Shown: piece by piece, positions 1 to 8,400 of the stretch
How the letters are laid out: each line of letters opens with the position of its first letter
Position numbering within the stretch: the first letter of the stretch is position 1
Assembly: GCA_031274985.1 (NCBI GenBank)
Contig: JAISPK010000121.1
Coordinates: 1 to 9,294, forward strand
Direction of reading: 5' to 3'
Source of the DNA: Coriobacteriales bacterium
GTDB taxonomy: Bacteria > Actinomycetota > Coriobacteriia > Coriobacteriales > UBA8131
DNA: 9,294 bases
Notes under the pieces: model-generated
The model's input: the letters and a program-made list of their open reading frames with translations, nothing else
Told to the model about the DNA's origin: nothing
Databases searched by the model: none
Translations under genes and position numbers: made by a program

Positions 1-1116
1 ACCGAAAAAACCGGCGTGCAGGTAGATGTCATTACTTCTGCTTCCGGCCAATATGAGACAACCTTGAAGGCAGAGATGGCAAAGAGCCAGGCGCCCACGC
101 TCTTCCAGGTAAACGGGCCGGTAGGCCTCGCAAGCTGGAAGGACTATTGCTACGATCTGACCGGCTCCAAACTGATGAGCGAACTGACAAGCGATGAGTT
201 TGCCTTGATGAATGGATCAGAAGTGGCCGGCGTTGCCTATGTTGTTGAAACCTACGGCATCATCTACAACAAAGACCTCCTGAAAAAAGCTGGCTATACC
301 GAGGCTGACATCAAAAACTTCGCAGACTTAAAGAAAGTTGCAGAGGACATCACTGCCCGCAAGGACGAGCTGGGCTTCTCGGCCTTCACCTCTGCAGGAA
401 TGGATCCCTCGTCTGACTGGCGCTTCAAAACCCATCTGGCAAATCTACCTATCTACTATGAATACAAAGAGCTGGGCATAGGGTCGACCCCTGCGATTGA
501 AGGATTGTATCTCGACAATTACAAGGCGATTTGGGACCTGTACATCAACAACTCCACCGTTGGGCCTAAGCTCCTGAGCACCAAGACCGGCGATGACGCT
601 GTGGCAGAATTTGTCACCGGGCAGGGCGTGTTCTATCAAAACGGCACCTGGGCATACGGAGATATCAGTGCGATTGGTGATGAGAATCTGGGTATGCTGC
701 CTATTCTCATTGGAGCTCCGGGAGAGGAGACCCAGGGTCTCTGCACCGGTACTGAGAATTACTGGTGCGTAAATGGCCAGGCTTCACCCGAGGACATTCA
801 GGCTACGCTGGACTTTTTGTACTGGTGCGTAACTTCTGATGAAGGCGTCAACGCAATGTGTGTTGACATGGGCTTTGTGATTCCTTTTAAGAAGAATATA
901 CCGGCGGCAAATCCTCTGGTTAACATCGCAAACGAGTACATCGCCAACGGGTATGTCCCCGTTGCCTGGACATTTCCTACCATGCCCTCTGAGCAGTGGA
1001 AGAATGACGTTGGCTCGGCATTAACCGCATATGCCGCCGGAACAGTTGGTTGGGACGCGGTTGTTGCAGCCTTTGTGGACGGTTGGGCTACCGAGTACGC
1101 GGCGGTTAATAAGTAA
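1..1116 (+). CDS. ABC transporter solute-binding protein, sugar type (5' partial)
   Basis: This is the extracytoplasmic sugar-binding subunit of a CUT1-type ABC importer. The reading frame is open from base 1 and stops at TAA 1114-1116, giving 371 residues. The true start, signal peptide and probable lipobox lie upstream of the window, so the GTG at 16 is internal. The visible part starts in the first beta strand of lobe 1 (TEKTGVQVDVITS). It continues with the family-typical helix (YETTLKAEMAKSQAPTLFQV), the hinge strand and helix around VETYGIIYNKDLLKKAGY, and a C-terminal segment rich in Trp, Tyr and Ala. Many Trp and Tyr residues fit carbohydrate stacking. Immediately downstream are two permeases and malQ, which point to maltodextrin or a related alpha-glucan as ligand; that is inference from context. 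The family assignment is firm, the exact substrate is not. Confidence 0.92.
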   Translation, partial: TEKTGVQVDVITSASGQYETTLKAEMAKSQAPTLFQVNGPVGLASWKDYCYDLTGSKLMSELTSDEFALMNGSEVAGVAYVVETYGIIYNKDLLKKAGYTEADIKNFADLKKVAEDITARKDELGFSAFTSAGMDPSSDWRFKTHLANLPIYYEYKELGIGSTPAIEGLYLDNYKAIWDLYINNSTVGPKLLSTKTGDDAVAEFVTGQGVFYQNGTWAYGDISAIGDENLGMLPILIGAPGEETQGLCTGTENYWCVNGQASPEDIQATLDFLYWCVTSDEGVNAMCVDMGFVIPFKKNIPAANPLVNIANEYIANGYVPVAWTFPTMPSEQWKNDVGSALTAYAAGTVGWDAVVAAFVDGWATEYAAVNK

Positions 1117-1129
1117 TATCGCCTGTTGA

Positions 1130-1159
1130 TACGAGGCGGGCGGAAACGTCCGCCTCGTA
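1130..1159 (+). promoter_or_regulatory. Intercistronic stem-loop with GAAA tetraloop
   Basis: Bases 1130-1142 pair with 1147-1159 in a 13-bp stem that has one G-U wobble and is closed by the GNRA-type tetraloop GAAA at 1143-1146. The hairpin starts 13 nt after the binding-protein stop codon and precedes the permease start. No run of T follows, so it does not look like a full intrinsic terminator. Such structures between a binding-protein gene and its permease genes are known, as in malE-malF type operons, to protect the upstream mRNA 3' end and so give an excess of binding protein. That role here is inference. Confidence 0.75.
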
Positions 1160-1160
1160 G

Positions 1161-1177
1161 TTCTCTCGTAGAGAGGA
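1161..1177 (+). promoter_or_regulatory. Small hairpin pairing with the first permease's Shine-Dalgarno
   Basis: Bases 1161-1167 (TTCTCTC) can pair with 1171-1177 (GAGAGGA) through a GTA loop, giving a 7-bp stem with one G-U pair. The right arm contains most of the ribosome binding site AGAGGAG (1172-1178) of the permease starting at 1186. If it folds, it would partly occlude ribosome binding and lower permease synthesis relative to the binding protein. It lies one base after the larger hairpin and could stack on it. The pairing is read from sequence; the effect is inferred. Confidence 0.5.
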
Positions 1178-1185
1178 GCTATCGG

Positions 1186-2028
1186 ATGGATAAAGCTCTC
1201 CGGCGGTCTTTTCCGGTATTTGTTTTACCGACGCTTGCTGCTTTTTGCATTGGCTTTCTCGTCCCCTTCTTTATGGGTCTTTGGCTCTCCTTTACCGAAT
1301 TCACTACCGTGCAAAATGCGACGTTTGTCGGCTTCAAGAACTATATCGCGGCATTTGCAGACCCAACCTTTCTCTCTTCATTTGGTTTTACGGCGCTTTT
1401 TGCCGTCACGAGCCTCATTTTGATCAACGTAATTGCTTTTGCGCTTGCCATGGCGCTGACCCGCAAATTCGCCGGCACAAATATCTTTAGGACCATATTC
1501 TTTATGCCCAACTTAATCGGCGGCATTGTGCTGGGCTATATCTGGCAGCTCATCATCAACGGCATCCTTGCCTATTTTGATGTGGCTCTGGCGGTTTCTG
1601 CAAAGTTTGGATTCTGGGGACTGATCGTACTCGTCTGCTGGCAGCAGATCGGCTATATGATGATTATCTATATCGCCGGGCTGCAGATGATTCCGGAAGA
1701 GGTCAAAGAAGCCGCCGACATAGACGGAGCAAACGGTAGAAAGCGTCTGTTTGGCGTCACCCTGCCGATGATGATGCCGTCCATAACAATCTGCACCTTT
1801 TTGACCATTACCAACGGGTTCAAACTGTTTGACCAGAACCTGGCGCTTACCGCCGGCGAACCCGGTCGCGCAACAGAGATGCTGGCCTTGAACATCTTCA
1901 ACACTTTCTATGGGCGCGTTGGCTTTGAAGGGGTCGGGCAGGCAAAGGCTGTCCTGTTCTTTATCCTTGTGGTGGTGATTGCCTTGATACAGCTGAGGAT
2001 CACTAGAACCAAAGAGGTGCAGGCATGA
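1186..2028 (+). CDS. Sugar ABC transporter permease, MalF/UgpA-like (CUT1)
   Basis: This is one of the two membrane subunits of the importer, 280 aa. I chose ATG 1186 because AGAGGAG lies 7 nt upstream. An in-frame TTG at 1126 would place a 13-bp hairpin inside the coding region and add an Arg-rich stretch with no family resemblance. Roughly six membrane segments are visible (about residues 10-35, 65-90, 103-125, 143-167, 195-215, 252-272). The cytoplasmic EAA loop that docks on the ATPase reads EEVKEAADIDGANGRKRLFG (171-190), with the diagnostic E175-A-A and G181. Length is typical of this permease class. The stop codon overlaps the next gene's start (ATGA, 2025-2028), which indicates translational coupling with its heterodimer partner. 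The family is clear; maltodextrin as substrate is inferred from malQ nearby. Confidence 0.93.
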   Translation: MDKALRRSFPVFVLPTLAAFCIGFLVPFFMGLWLSFTEFTTVQNATFVGFKNYIAAFADPTFLSSFGFTALFAVTSLILINVIAFALAMALTRKFAGTNIFRTIFFMPNLIGGIVLGYIWQLIINGILAYFDVALAVSAKFGFWGLIVLVCWQQIGYMMIIYIAGLQMIPEEVKEAADIDGANGRKRLFGVTLPMMMPSITICTFLTITNGFKLFDQNLALTAGEPGRATEMLALNIFNTFYGRVGFEGVGQAKAVLFFILVVVIALIQLRITRTKEVQA

Positions 2029-2861
2029 GCAACAAAAAAGCCAAAAGAACCTTTGCTACCCTGTTGCTGGCCGCGCTGAGCATCGTCTACGTCTCTCCTC
2101 TGTTTATCATCTTATTCAACTCGTTCAAGTCAAAAACGTTTATCAATCTGCAGCCGTTTACGCTGCCCAACGCAGAAACCTTCGCAGGCTGGGAAAACTA
2201 CCTCGTTGGTATAGAAAAGTACGGATTCCTTGACAGCGTTTGGTGGTCGCTCATAATCACCGTTGGCTCAGTCTTTGCGATACTGCTCTTCTGCTCGATG
2301 TTTGCCTGGTTTATCACCAGAGCAAAAACCTGGTATTCAAAGATCCTCTTCCTTCTGTGTATATTTTCTATGGTCGTGCCGTTTCAGATGGTCATGTTCA
2401 CCCTGTCAAAAACTGCGGACATGCTCAAACTGAATACCCCCTGGGGTATCGTAATCGTCTATCTGGGGTTTGGCGCAGGCCTCTCGGTGTTCTTATTCAG
2501 CGGTTTTGTCAAAGGCATCCCGCTCGAGATTGAGGAGGCCGCTACCATCGATGGCTGTGGCCCGGTGAGAACCTTTTTCAGAGTGGTGCTTCCCATCATG
2601 CAGCCCACCTATATCACGGTTGGCATTTTGCAGACTATGTGGATCTGGAACGACTTTCTCCTCCCGTATCTCGTCTTGGACCAGAGGTACTACAAGACTA
2701 TCCCTATGATTATCCAAATGATGAAGGGAAGTTTTGGTCGGGTGGACATGGGCGCAGTCATGGCTTGTTTGGTAATGGCCGTGATACCGATGATTGTGTT
2801 TTATCTGTCGGCTCAGAAACATATCATTGGGGGCGTTGCCGCTGGTGCGGTAAAAGGGTAA
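2025..2861 (+). CDS. Sugar ABC transporter permease, MalG/UgpE-like (CUT1)
   Basis: This is the second membrane subunit, 278 aa, which would pair with the MalF-like protein. ATG 2025 overlaps the upstream stop by 4 nt and has GAGG at 2014-2017 as ribosome binding site. About six hydrophobic segments are seen (roughly 10-33, 73-97, 106-127, 140-163, 190-210, 243-263). The EAA loop is EIEEAATIDGCGPVRTFFRV (168-187), with E171-A-A and D176-G. Other family marks are WNDFLLPY at 208-215 and a C-terminal tail reading QKHIIGGVAAGAVKG, which is close to the usual MalG-type end. The next gene starts 3 nt after the stop. No ATP-binding subunit is encoded nearby, so the EAA loops must recruit an ATPase from elsewhere. 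Family assignment is firm; substrate is inferred. Confidence 0.93.
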   Translation: MSNKKAKRTFATLLLAALSIVYVSPLFIILFNSFKSKTFINLQPFTLPNAETFAGWENYLVGIEKYGFLDSVWWSLIITVGSVFAILLFCSMFAWFITRAKTWYSKILFLLCIFSMVVPFQMVMFTLSKTADMLKLNTPWGIVIVYLGFGAGLSVFLFSGFVKGIPLEIEEAATIDGCGPVRTFFRVVLPIMQPTYITVGILQTMWIWNDFLLPYLVLDQRYYKTIPMIIQMMKGSFGRVDMGAVMACLVMAVIPMIVFYLSAQKHIIGGVAAGAVKG

Positions 2862-2864
2862 GCC

Positions 2865-4442
2865 GTGAAGCAGGGCAAAAGTAACCCTGTCGGGTCGGCC
2901 AATCCTGCTCGTTCAGTCGACGCTGCCTTATCGGTCAGGTCGGCAAACTCTGCCCTCTCGGCCAGATCTTCGTGCATACTTTTGCCGGTGAGCTCTCTGC
3001 CGTCTCCTTACGGCATAGGGACTTTTGGTAAGGCAGCCTTTGAATGGATAGATTTTCTCCACGAAGCTAAGCAGGGTTATTGGCAGGTGTTGCCTCTCAG
3101 TCCTACCGGATTTGGAGACAGCCCGTACCAGAGTTTTTCTGCCTTTGCCAAAAACCCCTATTTCATCGATTTGGACATCCTGTGTGAAGAAGGCCTTCTC
3201 TTGCCGTCCGAGTTTGCGGATATACGCTGGGGGCGCTCGGACAAGCAGGTGGACTACGCCACACTCTATCAGTACCGGGAAGGTGTTCTTCGTAAAGCCT
3301 TCTCGCGTTTTACCGACGCAGCCCTTCTTGACGATTTTGCCACGGCTCATTCCTGGTTTGATGACTACGGTCTTTTTATGGCCATTAAGAACCTGCAAGG
3401 GCAGAAATCCTGGCAACAATGGGACGAGCCTCTGCGTCTCCGTGATCCGGGCACGCTTGTTGGCATACGGAAGGAGTTAGCGGAGGACATTCGATATCAC
3501 GCTTTTGTGCAGTATCAGTTTGAGCGTCAGTGGCGCGCTGTTCACGAGTACGCCAATAATAAAGGAGTCAGGATAATAGGCGATGTCCCCATTTATGTTG
3601 CACTGGACAGCGCCGATGTCTGGTCAAGCCCGGAGCTGTTTCAATTGGACGATAATTACGCCCCAACTGAGATTGCCGGATGCCCGCCCGATGGCTTCTC
3701 CGCAGAGGGTCAGGTTTGGGGAAACCCGCTCTATAATTGGGAAGCTATCGCAAAGACGGCTTTTCTCTGGTGGATACAGCGGCTAGAGAGTAATTTTGAT
3801 TTATACGACATGGTCAGGATCGACCACTTTCGCGGGCTCGAAAGCTATTATGCAATCCCTTATGGTTCTAAGAGCGCAAAGGATGGGCAGTGGAAACCGG
3901 GCCCCGGCATGCTCTTTGTCAATGCCATAAAAGAGGCCCTGCCATATGCTCACATCATTGCAGAGGATCTTGGGTTTTTGACGGAGGGCGTGCAGAAACT
4001 GCTGAAAGACAGCGGATATCCGGGCATGAAGCTGATTCAGTTTGCTTTTGATTCCCGGGCATCAGAGAGTGATCAGCCGGATTCTTATGAAAAAAACATG
4101 GTGGTTTACCCGGGTACTCATGATAACGACACCATAAGGGGATGGAGCAAGACCGCGCCGCGCGCATCGGTCAAAAGTGCAATGAAGTATTTTGGGATCT
4201 GGCGCAAACGCCTTTTGCCTGGCAAAATGATAGACCTGGCCATGCAGTGCCCGGCAGATCTGATAGTCATTCCCCTACAGGACTGGCTTGAGCTGGGCAG
4301 CGAAGCCCGGATGAACACCCCTTCTTCAACGGGCGGCAACAACTGGCGCTGGCGACTGGAGAAGAAAGCGCTGACCAGAGAGCTTGCCTCACATATTGCA
4401 GAGAAAACCGTGAAAAACGAGAGGAATAAGGGTTGGCAGTGA
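2865..4442 (+). CDS. malQ: 4-alpha-glucanotransferase (amylomaltase), GH77
   Basis: This cytoplasmic enzyme transfers alpha-1,4-glucan segments between maltodextrins and releases glucose, in maltodextrin/starch use. The product is 525 aa. GTG 2865 is supported by AAGGG at 2854-2858 with 6 nt spacing, and I see no later in-frame start before the conserved core. GH77 landmarks are ILLPVSSLPSPYGIGTFG at the core N-terminus, GDVPIYVALDSADVW, RIDHFRGLESYYAIPYG with the probable nucleophile D320, IIAEDLGFLTEGV with the probable acid/base E367, and THDNDTIRGW with the third catalytic Asp D420. All three catalytic carboxylates are present, so it should be active. The first 35 or so residues are an unusual Ser/Ala/Arg/Asn-rich extension with internal repeats, not seen in typical MalQ, which begins a few residues before ILLP. 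The stop overlaps the next gene by 4 nt if that gene starts at GTG 4439. Confidence 0.96.
   Translation: MKQGKSNPVGSANPARSVDAALSVRSANSALSARSSCILLPVSSLPSPYGIGTFGKAAFEWIDFLHEAKQGYWQVLPLSPTGFGDSPYQSFSAFAKNPYFIDLDILCEEGLLLPSEFADIRWGRSDKQVDYATLYQYREGVLRKAFSRFTDAALLDDFATAHSWFDDYGLFMAIKNLQGQKSWQQWDEPLRLRDPGTLVGIRKELAEDIRYHAFVQYQFERQWRAVHEYANNKGVRIIGDVPIYVALDSADVWSSPELFQLDDNYAPTEIAGCPPDGFSAEGQVWGNPLYNWEAIAKTAFLWWIQRLESNFDLYDMVRIDHFRGLESYYAIPYGSKSAKDGQWKPGPGMLFVNAIKEALPYAHIIAEDLGFLTEGVQKLLKDSGYPGMKLIQFAFDSRASESDQPDSYEKNMVVYPGTHDNDTIRGWSKTAPRASVKSAMKYFGIWRKRLLPGKMIDLAMQCPADLIVIPLQDWLELGSEARMNTPSSTGGNNWRWRLEKKALTRELASHIAEKTVKNERNKGWQ
2886..2969 (+). repeat. Imperfect repeats encoding the Ser/Ala/Arg-rich N-terminus of MalQ
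   Basis: Two related stretches, beginning near 2894 (GGTCGGCCAATCCTGCTC) and near 2939 (GGTCGGCAAACTCTGCCC), encode SANPARS and SANSALS, with a looser SVDAALS between them. Together they form a low-complexity N-terminal tail of MalQ before the conserved core. The segment has no Lys and is rich in Ser, Ala and Arg, and I would expect it to be disordered. No function can be assigned. Confidence 0.55.
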
Positions 4443-5155
4443 AACGCTTCTTGCTCTTTATCAAAGGAGACTTTTGGGATCTGATAAAGCTGAACCTGCT
4501 GTTTTGCGTCGCAGCTCTTCCTTCGATAGCCCTCTTTATCCTGAGCTTTATCAGCCCGCTTGGAGTAGTGGCTTTAGTTTTGTCTTTAGCGGCTGCGTTT
4601 CCGATAGGCGGGGCTTGCTCTGCGTGCTTGTTTTGCATCGCCGCACTGTTACGTGGTGCCTCCGGTGACGTGTGGCACGATTTCTTGCGCAAGCTCAAAG
4701 AAAACATCAAGCAAGCGTCAATCCCGGGAGTTCTCTACACCGGCTTTATCTACCTCCAGGTATTCTTGTGGCAAAGCTTTACCTTGTCCGATACAAGCAT
4801 CGGATGGTTGCTAGCGACAGCCCTCTCCCTTCTGGTCTTTGGGATGGTTGCGCCCTATGTCTTTCTTCAGATTGCCTATATCGATCTTAAGACTTCAAAA
4901 ATCCTTACCAACAGTCTTCTGCTGTCGTTTGGCAACTTTGGCAGAAGCATCCTGGGGTTTTTGTGCAGCGGCATCGTCTGGTTTGTGTTTCTCCTGACTT
5001 TTCCGGGCTCACTGCCTTTTTCGCCCTTGCTGCTGATACTGGGCTTTTCCGTTTCATGGCTCATGACACTCCTGTGTATATGGCCGCCCGTAAACAAGCA
5101 GTTTGCTATTGAAGAAACGCTGAACAGCCGGCACGAAACCTCTGATGACACGTGA
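4439..5155 (+). CDS. DUF624 / YesL-like membrane protein
   Basis: This predicted integral membrane protein of 238 aa is related to the DUF624 (YesL) family, which is often encoded beside CUT1 sugar importers in Gram-positive bacteria. Its molecular role is not established. Support comes from the N-terminal amphipathic stretch leading into a first membrane segment (LIKLNLLFCVAALPSIALF), then the typical loop DVWHDFLRKLKENIKQAS (77-94), where DUF624 proteins carry a W-x-x-F...K motif. Further hydrophobic segments lie at about 97-112, 122-148, 168-190 and 195-214. I chose GTG 4439 because it overlaps the malQ stop (GTGA, 4439-4442) and has AAGGG at 4428-4432. An in-frame TTG at 4433, with GAGGA 7 nt upstream, would add two residues and cannot be excluded. 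The operon position suggests a role in assembly or control of the upstream importer; this is inference. Confidence 0.78.
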   Translation: MKRFLLFIKGDFWDLIKLNLLFCVAALPSIALFILSFISPLGVVALVLSLAAAFPIGGACSACLFCIAALLRGASGDVWHDFLRKLKENIKQASIPGVLYTGFIYLQVFLWQSFTLSDTSIGWLLATALSLLVFGMVAPYVFLQIAYIDLKTSKILTNSLLLSFGNFGRSILGFLCSGIVWFVFLLTFPGSLPFSPLLLILGFSVSWLMTLLCIWPPVNKQFAIEETLNSRHETSDDT

Positions 5156-5170
5156 CGCAAGCGTTTCGTG
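5132..5170 (+). other. Inverted repeat spanning the end of the DUF624-type gene
   Basis: CACGAAAC (5132-5139) is a perfect reverse complement of GTTTCGTG (5163-5170), giving an 8-bp stem with a 23-nt loop that contains the stop codon. A second, separate 6-bp inverted repeat, TAAGCG/CGCTTA (5171-5176, 5182-5187), follows directly. Neither is followed by a T-run, so they are weak candidates for a transcript end. They could mark the 3' boundary of the sugar operon, but that is uncertain. Confidence 0.35.
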
Positions 5171-5423
5171 TAAGCGTTACCCGCTTAGCGATTCCGCCGC
5201 AGTTGATGATGACTTGAGCAGGTCTTTTGCACTGTCAAGCAACTTGAGACTTGTCTGCGTTATTCTGCGTTTTAGTGTGCGCAAACAAGCAAAATACATG
5301 ATACTATGTTGCCACACAAACTATGGGGGAATAAGGGGTTACTGACAAAAGGGATAGGTGAGGCCTATCAGGATTTGCTCAGGCAGTCGTCGTCTTACCC
5401 ATCGAGTCATCGAGGGCTATATA
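5156..5423 (+). promoter_or_regulatory. Intergenic region between sugar operon and M64 peptidase gene
   Basis: This gap of 268 nt has no convincing gene. It should hold the promoter of the peptidase gene, but I cannot fix it. TTGAGA at 5244-5249 and CTGACA at 5342-5347 each match five of six bases of a -35 box. Neither has a good -10 at normal spacing; the best is TATCAG, 18 nt after CTGACA. An inverted repeat GATAGG/CCTATC (5353-5358, 5364-5369, 5-nt loop) and a short direct repeat ATCGAG (5401-5406, 5409-5414) lie close to the start codon and might be an operator or leader structure. These elements are visible in the sequence; any regulatory function is a guess. Confidence 0.35.
5412..5416 (+). 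promoter_or_regulatory. Ribosome binding site of the M64 peptidase gene
   Basis: GAGGG lies 7 nt before ATG 5424. It decides that start, which is directly followed by a good signal peptide. Confidence 0.7.
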
Positions 5424-8400
5424 ATGCCGTCCAAAACACTTAAAGTGTTCCTGACCATATGTCTCCTGTTTACCTGTTTTCTCCCTGCCGCTTTTGCTAC
5501 CCCGGACGAAGAAAGCCTCTTTACGCTCACGCAGGATGAAGACACAAACAGCGATTTTAACGCAAACGAGCTAGAACCCTTTGATTTGGGCTCATACGAG
5601 ATTGAGCCCTTTGGGTCAGACACAGACACCGGAGCTGATCCGCTAGGCATAGTGCCCGGGGTTACGATGCCCTCTGTATCCGGTGGACCCGAGAGAAGCG
5701 AACTCGAAGTCTTCTCGTCGAGCGGCCTCATTGAAACGCTCAACGTGCCCGAGGAATGCTTTGTTGAGTCACCTTATGCTCTGGCGGACTCACCGCTGGA
5801 GTTTCAAGTAGTACCGCTACTCTACAACGGCCCGGATTCCGAGAAGATTGTGCTTACCATCATGGGAGATGGCTTCACCGCATCTGAACAGGATTATTTT
5901 GTTCAGTCGGCAAAGACTGTGAGCGACTCTGTATTGGGCTTCTTTCCGTTTAGTGCCTTTAAGGATTGCTTCAATGTCTATGCCATCAAAGTTGTTTCAA
6001 ATGCGTCCGGTGCTGCTTATCACCCGGACCAGTTGATTGATAACTACTTTGGCTCTACCTTCTATTATGATAGAGTTACCGAGAGGCTGCTCTATCTCAC
6101 CAGATCTTCCCGAGTGTATGATGTGCTCAGAGCCTATACGCCCGATTACAATATGCCCGTTGTTTTGGTTAATAGCACAAAGTTCGGTGGAGCCGGAGGG
6201 GCTTTTTCTGTTATCTCACTTGAACCAACCGCTCAGCAGGGCTTAGTACATGAGCTCGGGCATTCTGCCGGCGGATTGTTAGACGAATACTGGTGGGCGC
6301 CCAACGCTGCTGAAGCTGCCAATATGACGCAGAACAATAATCCCGCCACCAATAAGTGGAAGACCTGGCTCGGCTACGAGGGTGTTGGTATCTATCCGCA
6401 CGAGGAGAGCCCAAATTGGTTTCGCCCGCACCAAGAGTGCCAGATGCGCGAGTTGCAATATCCATTCTGTGAGGTGTGTGCCGCAGAACTCACCAGAAAA
6501 ATGTCTAGTATTATCAAGGAGCCCTTCTATGGGCGCGACACTCTGACAACAGCAGATATTGCCAATGGTCTCACCCGAATTGGAGACTATACCTATTACG
6601 GCTGCGACAACTTGACCAGCGTAAGAATACCTAAGACTGTTCAGAGCATCGGACGCTACGCGTTTTTGCGTTGCACCAGTCTCACGTCAATCACAAACTT
6701 GTCCCCGATACCTCAGGCTATCGACAACACTACCTTTGCCGGTGTTGACCGATCCAAGATCACGCTCTCTGTGCCACCCGGAGCAAAAACAGCATATCAG
6801 TTGGCATCCTGGACCGGTTTTAAAGAGATCAAGGAAGATGCCGTTGAGGAGGAAACCGCAGCACTGACAAACATCGCGGTGACTACATCGCCTTCAAAAA
6901 CCTCCTACTTCCAGGGCGAAACACTGAGCCTTGCCGGCCTGGCAATAACCGCTTACTACAGTGATAGCACCAATAAAACGGTAACAGGCTATACCACCGA
7001 TCCGGCAAGCGGCACGGCGTTGAACAACACCGGCACCAAGACGGTCACGGTAACTTACACAGAAGGTGGCGTAACCAAAACCACCAGCTTTACCATTACC
7101 GTTGCAGCTTCCTCCGGACCGGCGCAGAAACCGAATATCATCACCCAGCCACAGAGCGCAACGGTGGGCAAGGGCACAATGCATACGCTTTCGGTAGTAG
7201 CGGAGTCTCCTGACGGAGGCACCCTGAGTTACCAGTGGTATCAATATGTGGACTCTGACTGGAAAGAAATAACCGGTGCCACTGGCTCCTCGTATACCCT
7301 TGATTGTAGCGTAGTCGGATTTTGCTATTATTGCGTTCGTATCACTAACACCAAGGGCTCCACAGAAGATTATCTCGACAGTGACATGCCCTTAATCAAG
7401 GTGACGGATGACCCCTTTGTGGCGGTGACCGATATCACCAACGTCCCTGCATCTGCCAAGGTGGGAACTCCGCTTACCCTCACCGGTATGGTGAGCCCGT
7501 CCAACGCAACCAATAAGACCATTACCTGGACACTAAAAAGCGCCGGCACCACTGGCGCAACGCTCAACGGCAGCACCTTGAATACCACCGCTGCCGGTAC
7601 GGTAACGGTAACAGCCAGCGTAGCAAACGGCTCATCGCAAAGCGCGCCCTATACCAAGGATTTCAACATCACGGTTTCAACCGGGTCTTCCTCCGGACCG
7701 GCGCAGGATCCTATAATCATCGTCCAACCACAGGATGCAACGGTCGGGACGGGTTCGATGCATACGCTTTCGGTAACAGCGGAGTCTCCTGACGGAGGCA
7801 CCTTAAGCTACCAGTGGCATAAGTCTCTGGGCGTTTTCTGGGAAGAAATACCCGGGGCGACCGGCTCTACGCACACCATTAGCTGTAGTACAGAAGGATT
7901 CTTCTTTTATTATGTAGTGGTCATAAACACTAAGTCCGGCGTTGACGGCACCACAGCAAAAGCAATCGCCAGCGATGCGGCCACAATCACCGTATGGAAT
8001 GGTTACTTTGTAGCGGTAACTGATATCACCAATGTCCCCACGGCAACCAGGGTGGGAGTGCCGCTGGTGCTTACCGGAACGATATTTCCTTCCGCGGCAA
8101 CGAATCAGACCATTGTCTGGACGATAAAGGATGCTGGTAACACCGGTGCTGCCCTTAATGGCAACACCTTGAACACGAGCGCCCCCGGTACGGTAACGGT
8201 AACAGCCAGCGTGGCAAACGGTTTCGCGCCCAACGTGGCGTTTGCAAAGGACTTCTCCATCACCATCAATGACATTGCACGGATGCCAAAGATCACCGCT
8301 CAACCGCAAGACGCAACAGTAGAGGTAAACACAACACATACCTTATCAGTAGCAGCGGAGTCCATGGATGAGGGCACCTTGAGCTACCAGTGGAATCAGT

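Noticed and set aside
1126..1185. In-frame TTG at 1126 as the start of the first permease
   Set aside because: The extra 20 codons cover a strong hairpin and give an Arg-rich leader unlike permeases, while ATG 1186 has an excellent AGAGGAG at 7 nt.
5171..5187. Intrinsic terminator after the sugar operon
   Set aside because: The 6-bp stem TAAGCG/CGCTTA is short and is followed by GCGATTCC, not a T-run.
5145..5345. Small 66-aa reading frame in the intergenic region
   Set aside because: It overlaps the end of the DUF624-type gene, lacks a good ribosome binding site, and its translation shows no recognisable pattern.
5420..5425. Perfect TATAAT -10 consensus
   Set aside because: It overlaps the ATG of the peptidase gene, so a transcript from it would start inside the coding region, and there is no -35 match at suitable spacing.
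7803..8339. Long antisense reading frame (178 aa) opposite the Ig-like modules
   Set aside because: It is a by-product of the biased codon use of the repeats; the sense strand has clear domain patterns and the antisense product is a Cys/Gly/Arg-rich string without family features.
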